Below are positions 34,201-46,200 of a stretch of DNA of 64,000 nucleotides, piece by piece. This DNA comes from Amaurobius ferox. Lineage: Eukaryota > Arthropoda > Arachnida > Araneae > Amaurobiidae. The stretch is taken from assembly GCA_951213105.1 (NCBI GenBank), contig OX578133.1, positions 141,105,313 through 141,169,312 on the forward strand, in the 5' to 3' direction. The translations under genes were made by a program, and so were the position numbers. The notes under the pieces were generated by a model. The model made no database searches. It was not told the origin of the DNA and saw only the letters and a program-made list of their open reading frames with translations. The number at the start of each line of letters is the position of its first letter. Position 1 is the stretch's first letter.

Positions 34201-37200
34201 TTCCTAGACAGAGAAAACATTTTCCAGTACTTTTAATTTTGGTTCTTTTCTAGTCGACGATCATTTAATCTCAATTTTCACTTCCATGTTCAGCCGTATT
34301 GCAATATAAATATACACTTGGTTTGGTTCTTACAACCGATGCCTGAGTTACTTTCGAAAAATTATCGTAGTTCAGTTTCGCTCCGAATCCAGATCTATCG
34401 CAAAACGGGATTTGTTTGTGAGTTTCAGTTGCCGGTATACTTTGCAATAGTTTTGCTCGTTCACGAGATTCTACTTCAATGCAAATAAATTCTAATAGAT
34501 TATCTAAACCAAAGTTTTTTCTTTTAACTTTAGCGATAGAATTTCAAATTCAAGTCGCTAGGAATAACTTTTAATAATACAGAGATTAATAAGCTTCCAA
34601 ATGAGTTGGTAGAGTTTTAACGCCCAAGGATTTTAAACTTCTGACTTGAATTTCGGTGCAGTCATATAGTTTTCTCTAATTACAAACATTGCTTGATCTG
34701 TATACAGAATTTAAATTTAAAAGTTCGTTCACATGTGCGTGAACAATCGGTTCTGTATGCCCAAATCATCCTTTCAAAAGTTCAATCGCGACCTCGTAGT
34801 TTCATCTGATAATGAAAATCCGGCAATTGCTTTAGCTGCCAAAAACCTCAAATAGTTAAGCTTGTTTATTTCGTTAAGGGTGGGTTTTTCATGAATTGCA
34901 ACCTTAAATGAGTTCCAGAAATCTTGAAATAGCTTAATTTCATCATAAAATTTAGATATAAATAATATTGGTAGTTTAACCCCCCGAAATTGTCCGATTT
35001 AGCCTTTTCTGAAATGGGGCTATAGCTCTGTACGTGATGTTTCTCTTGTATGTTTGATATCGAGTTTGTAATAATTTTTCTTTTCCCTCTAAACATCCAA
35101 AGTATTATCCTGTCAGTATAATCTTGTGAGCTGTTAATTTCTGCTTCAAAATCATCTAATTTTTTTTTTCAGTCAAATGTTCAACTTGTGCATCTATATA
35201 CTTTAAATTTACTTCCTTCTGCTTTAACTGCTCCAGTACTTCTTCCAGATTTATTAAATCCGATTAATCAGCTAATACTAATGCTTCTATTTTCTTTAGT
35301 ATATCAGTAACTGATTTTCTCGCAACAGTTCTTTGCTTTTCAAGTTTAGTTAGTTCGGTAGACATCTTGGACAATTCAACAGGGAAAAAAATCAAATAAT
35401 TAATTGCTTACTTGCAATCCGTAGTATCCCTTTTTGGATCCCATTTCTGGACACCAAAGTAATGATTCTATATTTGCGTTCATTCCAATAGGAATACTCG
35501 ATGAAAGATGAATTCAATTTTTAATGACAACTCCAGCATAAAGCACAACGTAATCACAACTCTTTATTTTCTATCCACAACATAGCTTACCTAAACCAAT
35601 TACACATCAAAGTTATATCGACATTCTAATATGCTTAATTCATTTCAATTCATTCTCTTCATGTGTTGTGATTCCGCGTGCAAAAATATACAATTAAATG
35701 TGTTGATGCCAGTTTCCAAATCTGACACCCTTTCTTAATTATTTGCCGAAAATAGGGATCATCCGAAAAAACGCTTACTGTTTAGGTCCAATCCACCTAA
35801 GATACAGCTTGAGACAGTTTTTCAGACTTTTGTTATCCATCTATTGTACTAAGATATCCCCCCACCTCCTGCTCAGTTAGCAGCATAGATCTTACGTGTA
35901 TCATAGATCTTACAATATAAGGTTTATGGTTGGCCTCGATCTCTAATCTCAAGATCCAGAGGTCGAGGGCAAAAATCTAATTATCAGCTAATTCAATTTT
36001 TTTTTTAATCTCACCAAGGCGTATCGTCCTGGGTCCTGAAGTACTTGTGCACCTAAATTTCATGGCCGTACGATGTTTAGATTTCCCACTACAGACGACA
36101 TAGACAGGCACACATCTTCCTTTATTACTATACAGGATGTTTCACTCGCTCACGGTCCCTGATTTTCCTTTATAACTTTCAAACTAAATACTAATGGGTG
36201 CAATTCAATGAAATTTCACATTGATGTACATTGGTATATGAGAAGCGTGATTACGGAAGGACACGAGTGGCAGCACTACTCTCTAGTCCAAAGTAAAAAA
36301 CAGACTGCTGGCCTCCCCACAGAAGTCCTTACTTAAACTGTCCAGGAGATAAAAGGATTTCCACAAGCACATGTCAATGAGATAAGTACAAAAAAGGCAA
36401 AGCTGCTTCAAGCTCAAATATCACTGAAGGACGTCCACTAGTTTGAGAGTTTTAAAAGAAAATTAGAGACCGAGAGCGGTAAATGATTCATCACTTATGG
36501 GGGATATATAGTTCTTTTGACCTTCACATTTTATAGTATGAAGTGCATCAAGAAAAGAACTAAGTTCATTTGGGATCTACGCACACGACGTGTAGAAATT
36601 TATGTAAGAATGGATTTCATATCTAATTAGTCTTGCAGTAAATTTGTTATCTAGAAGTTAGACCCACATGGGAAGTGAGATTTCATGAGGATTTAACTCA
36701 GAATGAAAACAGCGCTTGAGCAAAGGGGTTACTGATGGCGTTTTGTTATTTTTATTCAAGTTTAACTGTGATATAATTCGAGAGTTGTTAATACCAAACA
36801 GTGGCGTAACTACAATTTTAGGGCTCAAGAGCAAAATTATTTTAACCCCCTCCCCCTTTCCATTTTAGATGGTTTTTTAAATGTAAAGTGCAAGGTGCAA
36901 ATATTGATTCTGACCATACCATGCGATGTGTAAAATTAGAGAGATAATCTCAAATGCCAGAAAAACGCAAGGTGATTGCTCAGAGAAGTGTAATTGTGCT
37001 AGACTAAAAGAACTTAAGAGAATATCAAAATATGCTGGATAAAAGCTGACAGATGACAGCACCAATGAAAGAACAATGAGTATATATAGCAGATGGAATA
37101 CTGTCAAGGTGAATATATTGAATGCTGCTGATTCCGTTATTGGAAAACAAAAAGAAAACAACATATATTGATTTGATACTGAATGCGTGGTGATGACTGA

Positions 37201-40200
37201 GAAGAAAAGTAGAGCTTATAAAATTGTGTTACAAAGGCGACACTGAAGAAATGCAGTTACGGAGTGCAAAATGATAAGGAGAGAAGAAAAACTACACAAA
37301 AGAAAGAAAATACTACGCAAAGAGAGTTTACTCAGATATGTTGAACATCTTAGATGTTCCCATGTAAGCAGAGCTTTCTATCGGGAAATTAACATGGGCT
37401 ATAAAAGCTTTAAACCAAGACTAAGTAAATATAAAGATGAAATTATCTTGAGTGAGAAAAAAATATACTTGATAAATGGGTCGGACATTTTCATGACCAT
37501 GCTCTAGAACATGTAATAAATTCTTGAGTATGTGAAACATTGGAGCTCTTTTTACTCCCTATAGTTGGGGAGGGTGAGACAGCACTAAGAAATAACGAAG
37601 CTACTGGTCCTGATAAAATACCATTATAACTTCTAAAATCTGCAGAGCCAATTTTATCAAAGCAAATTCATTAAGTAATACCCTCAATGATGACTAATAA
37701 AGAATTACAATCATATTATAAATTAAGTATCATACGTCCAGTTCATCGGAAAGGAGACGCTTTGAATTGCTCAAATTATAGAGGAATTAGCTTGTTGTGA
37801 ATAGCACATAAATCCCCTAAAGAAAGCCAAGCTTAAAAAAAGACAAGATTTGTCACGGAAATAGAACGTTGTGTCTTAAAAATATTGTGATATTAAATTG
37901 TCAAACTTTCACTTTTATAATTCTGATACTTAATTAACAATTCGTAACATATAATGTTTCATATATGTAAATAAATAGTATAACACGTTAACTATAACTC
38001 TTCTCTCTATGAATGCATTATAATGTGTTTTTAAAAATGAAAATAATTACACTTTATATTCTCCGCGCTTGGCGACCACCTTTTCATGTTTTAAATAAAT
38101 TTATTATGTGTGACTTCAAATATAATTTAATTGTATCCTTTTTCCTCCAGACATTACCACAAAGTATGTCCTACTATTTATTTTTTAATTTATTTATTTT
38201 TATTTTTTTATTGAATGTAGAAATTGACAATTTAAGATTGTTATAAAAGAGAACTATATTATTATTTTTTAAACAGGTGACCTCCAAGCATTGAGTGTAT
38301 AAAATTTTCATTTTCAGAAACACGTTATAATGTATTTATAAGGAGAAAGGTGTTTTACAATTTACTTACATACATGAAAAATTAATGACTACGAATTGTT
38401 GTATCAGAATAAAAGAAGTAAAAGCTTGACGATTTGATATCACAACAATTTTTATACCCAAAGTTCTATTTTTCTGATGGTGAGTTTCTCTTCCTTTTTT
38501 TAAGCTCGGCGTTATTATTATTATTATTATTTTAGAGGATATCAGTACTTTTTTTAAACAGTAAATAATATTTTACCCCACGCTTTTTAGAGCGCATCCA
38601 AGGATCTTATTTATAACGTATTACGCTGAGGTAAAAAGGCATATGTAGAGCGTAAAAACGGTCATATGAGGCATAGCGGTTGATGTTTCTTGTGCCAGCG
38701 CAGCGGGCCAAAGGCGTAATAAGCATCCCTGAAGAGGACTTAGTGAAGCAGCAAGGTTTATAGATACTGCTAGTAGTATCTATAAACCTATAGTAGTAAC
38801 TATGAAGCAGCGTATGCATTTGTGCAGTGAGAGAAAACGTGTTTAAGCGCCTTATTTGCGATTTTCTACAGAATACACTTACATATAAAATGCCATAGTC
38901 ATAGTGATACATGCATTCGTTCTTGAACACTTGTGTGAGTACTTCACAGATATATACGCACATGCTGATGGAAATATTTCGAAAATGGTCAAAATGTGTT
39001 CCAGATATCTTTAAATGCACTTTTCTGTCTAAAGATTTTGCTAAAAATTTGTTGGTAAATTTCTCTATACAATAGTATGAGAAAATCGTAAAAATATTCT
39101 TAGCCAATATTGAATTGATTTAATTTTAATCTAAGAGATAATATATTTCAGATGTGTCTATCTATATTGTTTAATTGTAAGTTAAATATCCATATCAAAG
39201 GAACGGGAGTTTATTGGCCATTTCAATAATCTAGCCTTACAGTCGCTTTTGCGAATTCTGGGCGAGAGTTTATTAATTATTGCGGATTCTAATTTTTCAT
39301 TTATTTTAATCTTTATCATTTTAAAAAAAGTATTAAATTCTCTTTCGAATTAATTTTGATTAAAAAATGTATGGTTAAAACTGTGACCATGAAAGAATGT
39401 TGAAGTTTGACTTACGGAAAAGCGCGTTGTTCAAAAAATAATTACTCATTTTTTTTTTTTTTAATCTATATCCTAAATTAAAGTTTATGTAGTCATCTTT
39501 CAAAATCATATTCATTCGAGTCTATCAGATTTTAACTGTGGAAATTATTAAATGCTGAAGTTTATTTATAGCCATAATATACAATAAAATGTAGCGGAAG
39601 GACTATGGTTTTAAAAAGGATTTGAGAGCTGAATCTTTGTTAAATGCCATTATTAAAGAACTCTAGCATTAAATTCAATGAGCAGCTGAATAATCTGGCG
39701 TTTCAAGCAATGCAGATACACAAAGCTTCATGGCAAACTGATTATCCACTACCAATCAACAGGGGGTGTAGTAAAGCCGGAAGCACTGCTTTCGAAACTT
39801 TTTTTTTTTTTTTTTTTTTTTTTACGGGAAATAAATAAGAAACAATTGTAAAATACTTCTTTAAAACAACGCGATCTTATCCTTATCCTCGAAAATATGA
39901 TTGGTATTTCAAATTAGTAATAAAAGTAATAAGACACTGTGGTTTCTGTAGATTACATAACTACATTCTCTCTAAGGAATAATTGAATCATCAGGTTGGA
40001 ACACATTGTGGAAGGGTGACGGTGCACAATAATACCTCCACGCCCAATACGTTACTTACGTATTGGGTAGGTGTGAGTGGCGGGAAGGGGTGAAGGTTTC
40101 GCTCGTAGAGTCCTATTAAAGCCATAATAATCAATTAGCGGGCAGTCCTCGCTCTCATTCAAGGTGGATGGCGATGAAAGAGTTAGAATCACTTGATGAT

Positions 40201-43200
40201 TCTACTATACTTGATTACTCCTCGAAGGTGCCCTCCCGACACCGCGACCCCTCGGTTCACAATTGCCCTCGTGGTTCCCGACTTGTTAAACGTTGTTCCT
40301 AGCTAGTTTTTTTTATGTCATTTACAACTGCAAAGGATTTTTACTGCGTTTTCGTTTTAATATTCAAGTAATTTATCTTATTAAACGGTTCTGTTTGCTT
40401 GTGGCTCTTTATAAAGTCATAGAACCTAATAAAAAGCAAAAAACTTTGTCCCCCTTTTTTTGACCTGCGATAATTCCAGCTACAAAAGATGACAATCATG
40501 GAAAGCTCGATATTGCGATAGTTCAACTAAGTGAAACTAAAACTACCAAAAACTGTTCATTGCCAGATTTGAAAGACGACGGAAATGTAAAAAATCACGG
40601 CATGGAGGTTTTAAATAGTGGTTTGGAGTGTTTACTTAGTTCAAATTCGCGCCTTTTAAGAAGGGATTCTCAGAAACAATGGCCTTCTGTATGGACTGAA
40701 GAAATGTCAAATCGAAAAAAGTAACTTTTACATGGATAGACTGTAAAAATGGGAAACTTGGTTGCAAAATATGTAGTGATGTTTCCCATGTAAGCGCTTT
40801 TAAAAAAGAGCGAATTGCTATTTTCAAAGAGTGGCTTTTGTACAGTGTTACATTTTATGGATCGTCAAGGCCCACCCAGTTCACTTCTCTTCAAAAAAAA
40901 CTTTTAGAGCATAAACAGTCTACTGCTCACTTAACTGCAGAAAATATATTTTCTGAAGCAAAACTACAAACTCTTGAAGAAGTGTGTGATTCAATGAATG
41001 CATCCCATCTAACCTCAACAAAATCAGTATTTAGGCCCACGTACTATATCGCTAAAAGTGATAGACCTTATTCTGACCATTTTGAACTTTTGGAACTGCA
41101 AACATTAAATGGTGTAGACACTGGTGTCGGACTACATTCAAGATACAGTGCTGTAGCAATTATTGTTCATATTTCCAAAGAAATGAAGAATAAAATAGTA
41201 CAGCAGGTTTTGGAAATTTCGGGGAACATTTCGGTTATGATCGACGAATCCACAACATTAGGGGACAAATCTACTTTAATAGTATATCTAAAGTGTGAAG
41301 TTAGCAAAGAACCCCCCCCCCCCCCCCACACACACACACACATTTCTGTTTTGGGACCGAATTGAATTACCCGATCAAAAATCTGAGGCAGTGTTTGAAC
41401 TTTTGTTAAATTGCTTAAACAAGTATGACTTTCGCGATAATTACTTAATGGAGCATTTAATTTCATTTGCAAGTGATGGTGCAAGTGTAATGTTGGGTAA
41501 AAATTCATTCAAAAAAAAAACTCATTAATAAATACCCGAACGTTATTGTGGGGCACTATATGAATCACAGGTTGGTGCTAGCATTGAATGACGAGGTAGG
41601 TGGTGTGAACCATTTTCAGATATTTATGAATAAGTTATACACTGTCTGCAGTAAATCACCTAAGAACCACCGTGAACTGCCAGTGTGTGCTTTAGAGTTA
41701 GACCAACAGATGAATAAAATTGGAAGAATACTAAGCAAAAGATGGGTTAGTAGGCGAGGTAGCTCACTGGTCAGCGCGCGGGAATTGCACTCGATAGACC
41801 CGGGTTCGATTCCCTCCGCTAGAAAAAGAAAAAACTACCGCCGTGTTCACGCGGAGTACAATCACGCTAAACATGTGGATCCGTAAGTCCTCAAGGGTGT
41901 GGAACTAATCCTGTAAAACCGAGAGGTAGGCCAGGTCCGCACTGCTGTCTCCAAGCAAAAGATGGGCCGCTAGCTCATTCAGAACTGTTTCGGTAGTTTT
42001 GCATGAATACAACTCATTATTTAACCATTTTACATCATCTGAACATGATAAAAGTAGGGATTCGACTGATCGAGCTAGCTATATACAGTGGATTAATTCA
42101 GCGGTTCTCGGCTCCTGAATGTTTAAAGGACTTGGCCATTATGTATGATATTTTAGCAGAACTTTCAATGCTCTCAGATAGCATGCAGAGCAGAAACATG
42201 ACAGTTTTCTATGCTGACAAATTAATCCGAAGAAGTATCAGATTCATAGAAAATCTTAAATAAAAACCCGGAACTAAGTGTCTTGAAGCTGAAATTGCTA
42301 TTAAAGAGGGTAATTTTTGCAGAATTGCGCTAATTGAAAACAGTAAGACTTCAGTAACCAGCCAGCAACAACTGTTGACAAGTGTAATTAACAATTTGTA
42401 AAGGAGGCTGTAAATCACAATTTCAAGCAACGAAAAGAAATCTACGGCAGTGGAGACCAACAAAAATCAGGTGGAGTATAACTCACTAATGAATGAACTA
42501 AAAGTGCTTGAAAACAAAAAATGCATATTGCGATTACTTAGAGAACAGCTCAAGTGTTCCGAAAGACTTAAACAATTTGCTCAATTGCATAAAATTTATT
42601 CCTTGTAGTTCATCTAAGTGTGAGAGGGGATTGTGTCAGATGAACCTCTTAATATCTCCGACATGAACAAGGTTAACAACGGCACACGTTTTATCACTTA
42701 TGTTTGTACAGCTCCACGGATTTGACCTGAGATATTGGAATGCAGAACCATGCGTCAAAACCTGATTAAGAAAGCATCGTTCTGATCATGACACAAGAAC
42801 ACGTAAAGCACAACCAAAAGAAAGTGATGAGGACAACATTTTTTTTGCAAAATTTTTGTACGTAATATTTAAATTTACAAGCATTTAAATGCATTATATT
42901 TGTTGATTATGAAAACCCATGATATTTTCTATCTTACTTGCCATGTCATGATTTTACGTCCATTCTGTTCCTCAACCCTCCTCCTCCTCCTCCCAACAAT
43001 ACCACTGGTATTGTTGGGAGGGCGTTGAGGGACCTGGGTGGTATTATATCACCCACGTTAGAGCGTTTAAGACTACACCCCTGCCAACCAACTCCCACCA
43101 AAAATGTCCATTCACTCTTTCTTACGATGTTGCTATTTCATTCATACAAACTATTACATGATCACTTTTACAAATAATAATAATTATTATTAATATTATT

Positions 43201-46200
43201 ATTATTATTATTATTATTATTTGAATGAAATAGCTAAATGATAATTAGAAAATAAAGAATGTTCCATATTACGCTTCTGGAGCGTATCGTAAATATTAGG
43301 TTTGGGTTTTGTAAATTTATTATTTAGAGTTGCGAGCGCCCTATTTATTTTTATCAATGATATTTTTTTTATTCCGAGAAAGTACAATTTCCCTCCTCTG
43401 AATGGATCGTTTTCCACAGAAGTACTGATTCTGGACTAAATTTTCTTCTAATCATGTAAACAATTCTAATCATGTCCATCTTCTTCTTCGGACATGATGC
43501 TCCTTCACACATTCTCCTTCATCAGCTAAAAGAAAATATATTATCCTTTAGTTGATGGCAAAGGGGTTTATTTTCTTTTAGTCATGGTAGAGTTAACCTC
43601 TCAGGAGGATGCCCTCTGGAAATTTTCCAGATTGTTTTCTAACTTCACATTTTATTATAAACCGGAAAATGCAATTTTTAATTATTAAATATAGACGCAC
43701 ACAGAAATAGGAAAAGAATTTAAAGAAAATCCTACGAACGTAAATGTCACATTTAAATTCAATCTTGTTTACATCTTCCTTACCACATGGCCATAAACTA
43801 TCTAACGCGCAAACCAAGCTCCCCATTATCCCAGGAAACATGTTTACGTAACGACAAAAACTCCTACCAGATTTTTCGATTGACCACTTAGTTCAAAATG
43901 AAACAGCCATGGGAACGACATTTCCAAAACATAGCTGTCTCCAGTGATAAACCACGAAGTGAGGATGACTTATTTGGTTGCAATAGAACAATTCAAAATG
44001 GAAATAGAACTACGGGGAATTCACAGTTAAAACGATTTGCCTGCAAGCCGCCCCCACACGCGAATTTTGCCTTTCAAGTTTGGACTGTTTAGGCTGAGCG
44101 GAAAACCAAATTGTAAGTGTGTGGCTTGCTATCTCTCTAGAGATTATTAATAATTCTTTCGCTGCCACAATGCATCATGTGTGTCACGGAATAGACGTAA
44201 GACGGAATGCCTTTCAAGCAATGATTTATTAACTGCACGTTTGCTTATATACAACTCCTGTCTCCATATGCACAACATACTCTTATTTAATTATATCAAG
44301 CCAAATTAAATTCATTGATACTAAATGTTGAAAAAATATTATTTAACTGAATTGTTTTACTTTTACCGCAGATCAACTATGGAGGCGTCGTTCCAAAAGA
44401 ATGCTACGTAATAAAAAATTCCATGCAATCCCTCGTCGATCAAGAAGATGTAATGAGCATAAAAGTTCCTCGACAGTCTTACCGTTTGGTTGAAATCCAA
44501 GTTAAAGAACCAAATAGTAGAGTCGAATGGATATTTGAAACTCCTACTAAAGATATTGCAGTTGGATTTTACTCAAAGAAATGTAACAATTCTGGCGAAG
44601 ACCTAGAAGAATTGTTACCACTTGAAAGAGTGTTTTGCCATTTGGTGCCAGAGTCCTCAGCATTCGTTTGTGAAACACCTGGCACTTGTAAGTAATGTAA
44701 TTTTGCAATACATTTTTAGAGCTAAATTTGGATGACCCAATTTAGATTAATAATTATAATGAATTTAGTTTCTGTTCCAACCTAACTTTGGTGCAGAAAC
44801 TACACTGTAAAGATTAACTCTATAAATATGGTTCTTTTAGTTTAAGAAACTTTCAGATATTCTAAAAATCATAATTAGTTTAGTAAAAATGATATTATGA
44901 AATCTAAGTTTACTTTTCTGTACATCACTTTTATAAATTTAGTTTTTTGTATGAAATATAGGGATTTATTTCTGCATCTGTTAACCGGCCGAAGTCTTGG
45001 CGACAGTTACATGCATATCCTCTTGATCACCATACCATGAACTTGGTGCATGTTTCTTTAATGCAGATGACATGAATTGAAAATAGAGATAGGGAGAAAA
45101 TAGTCATTCTATATCCTTCAGAGTTCACCTGAAACAATCCCATAAATCCTGCAGCTATATATGTTTAGCTTAACAAAGACAAATTTTACATTTTAAATAC
45201 AAGAAGCTATAGTTTTCCTTCATTTTTTTTTCGCCGATGTCAATATAAACTAAGTTTATCAATTATGTCAGTTTTGAGCAGTTAAAGCACCAATACTTAA
45301 ATTTTTCCTGCGGCGCATCACAGTAGGCAGTAGGGCAATATAAAAGGTGAAACTTTTAGCAACATAAACTATAAGTTGAAAATTTATCTCATACTAAATT
45401 CAAATCAAACAGATTCCTGCTTTTCACATATGAAACATTCACATAATATGCAATTGTTAATTAAATTAAATTCCATTTTAACTCTTTAATGTACCTCATA
45501 GAAACTGTTGTATAGGGTGTTTCTAAAGTCGCGCAACCCACACATTTCGTTTGATATTTCCCAATACAAAAAAGATAAAAATATGAAATATTCACAGTAA
45601 ATAGTTTAATGTCTGCATAACATCGTGCGTTACAACAAATGCTGAAAATGACAACCATTTGCTGCCAAGCACAGCTCTACTCGACGACAGTACTCGGCGA
45701 TGATAACCTACGAAGACTTTTTCTGGGGCTTCTCTATAGGCTTGCTTCAATCTCGGACATTTCATGCGCACTCAGATTAGATCTACCACCTGAATTTTTT
45801 GACTACACGAAGTATCGATGATTTATTCGGCACATTTCGTGTTTCAAAATGTTTGCGAAACGCTGAACGAACAGTTTTGTAAGAATTAGTCTTCAAATAA
45901 TGCTCCACAATAAATACACGCTCCGGTAAACTGAGCGCCATTTTAGAACTATGTGAACTGACTCTGTACTAACAACGTCACCTATTGTGCATTATATAAT
46001 GTATAAATAGCGCGAAATTCAAACATCTGTCTTTATATTTATGAGAGATATCAATCGAAATGTGGGTTGCGCGACTTTAGAAACACCCGTACAATGTGTG
46101 TGGAGAGTTTTTATATTGAATATTATATTTATTTTACAGATATGTTAAAGTTTGACAACAGTTTTAGCTGGTTATCATCAAAGAAAGTTTATTATAAAAT

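Larger units (their letters stand above)
40478..42830 (+). pseudogene. KIAA1586-like hAT transposase-derived remnant
   Basis: Successive frames give WPSVWTEEMSNRKK, WIDCKNGKLGCKICSDVSH (BED-like zinc finger), ENIFSEAKLQTLEEVCDSMN, GNISVMIDESTTLGDKSTLI (catalytic-region motif of KIAA1586-like proteins), FASDGASVMLGKNS, GHYMNHRLVLALND and a terminal CERGLCQMN segment. Breaks are a one-base loss in an A-run near 40718, a C-run/CA microsatellite at 41311-41342, an A-run at 41511-41520, a SINE at 41747-41952 and several stops. Family members descend from hAT transposases; the vertebrate relative is called a SUMO ligase. This copy cannot be functional. Confidence 0.75.

Noticed and set aside
38607..39107. 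166-codon minus-strand ORF as a gene
   Set aside because: No recognisable domain, no homolog that I know, and it spans a local hairpin and duplication.
40838..41365. KIAA1586-like ORF as an intact host gene
   Set aside because: The frame is broken upstream, by the C-run/CA repeat, by an A-run and by a SINE, and no introns support a host gene.
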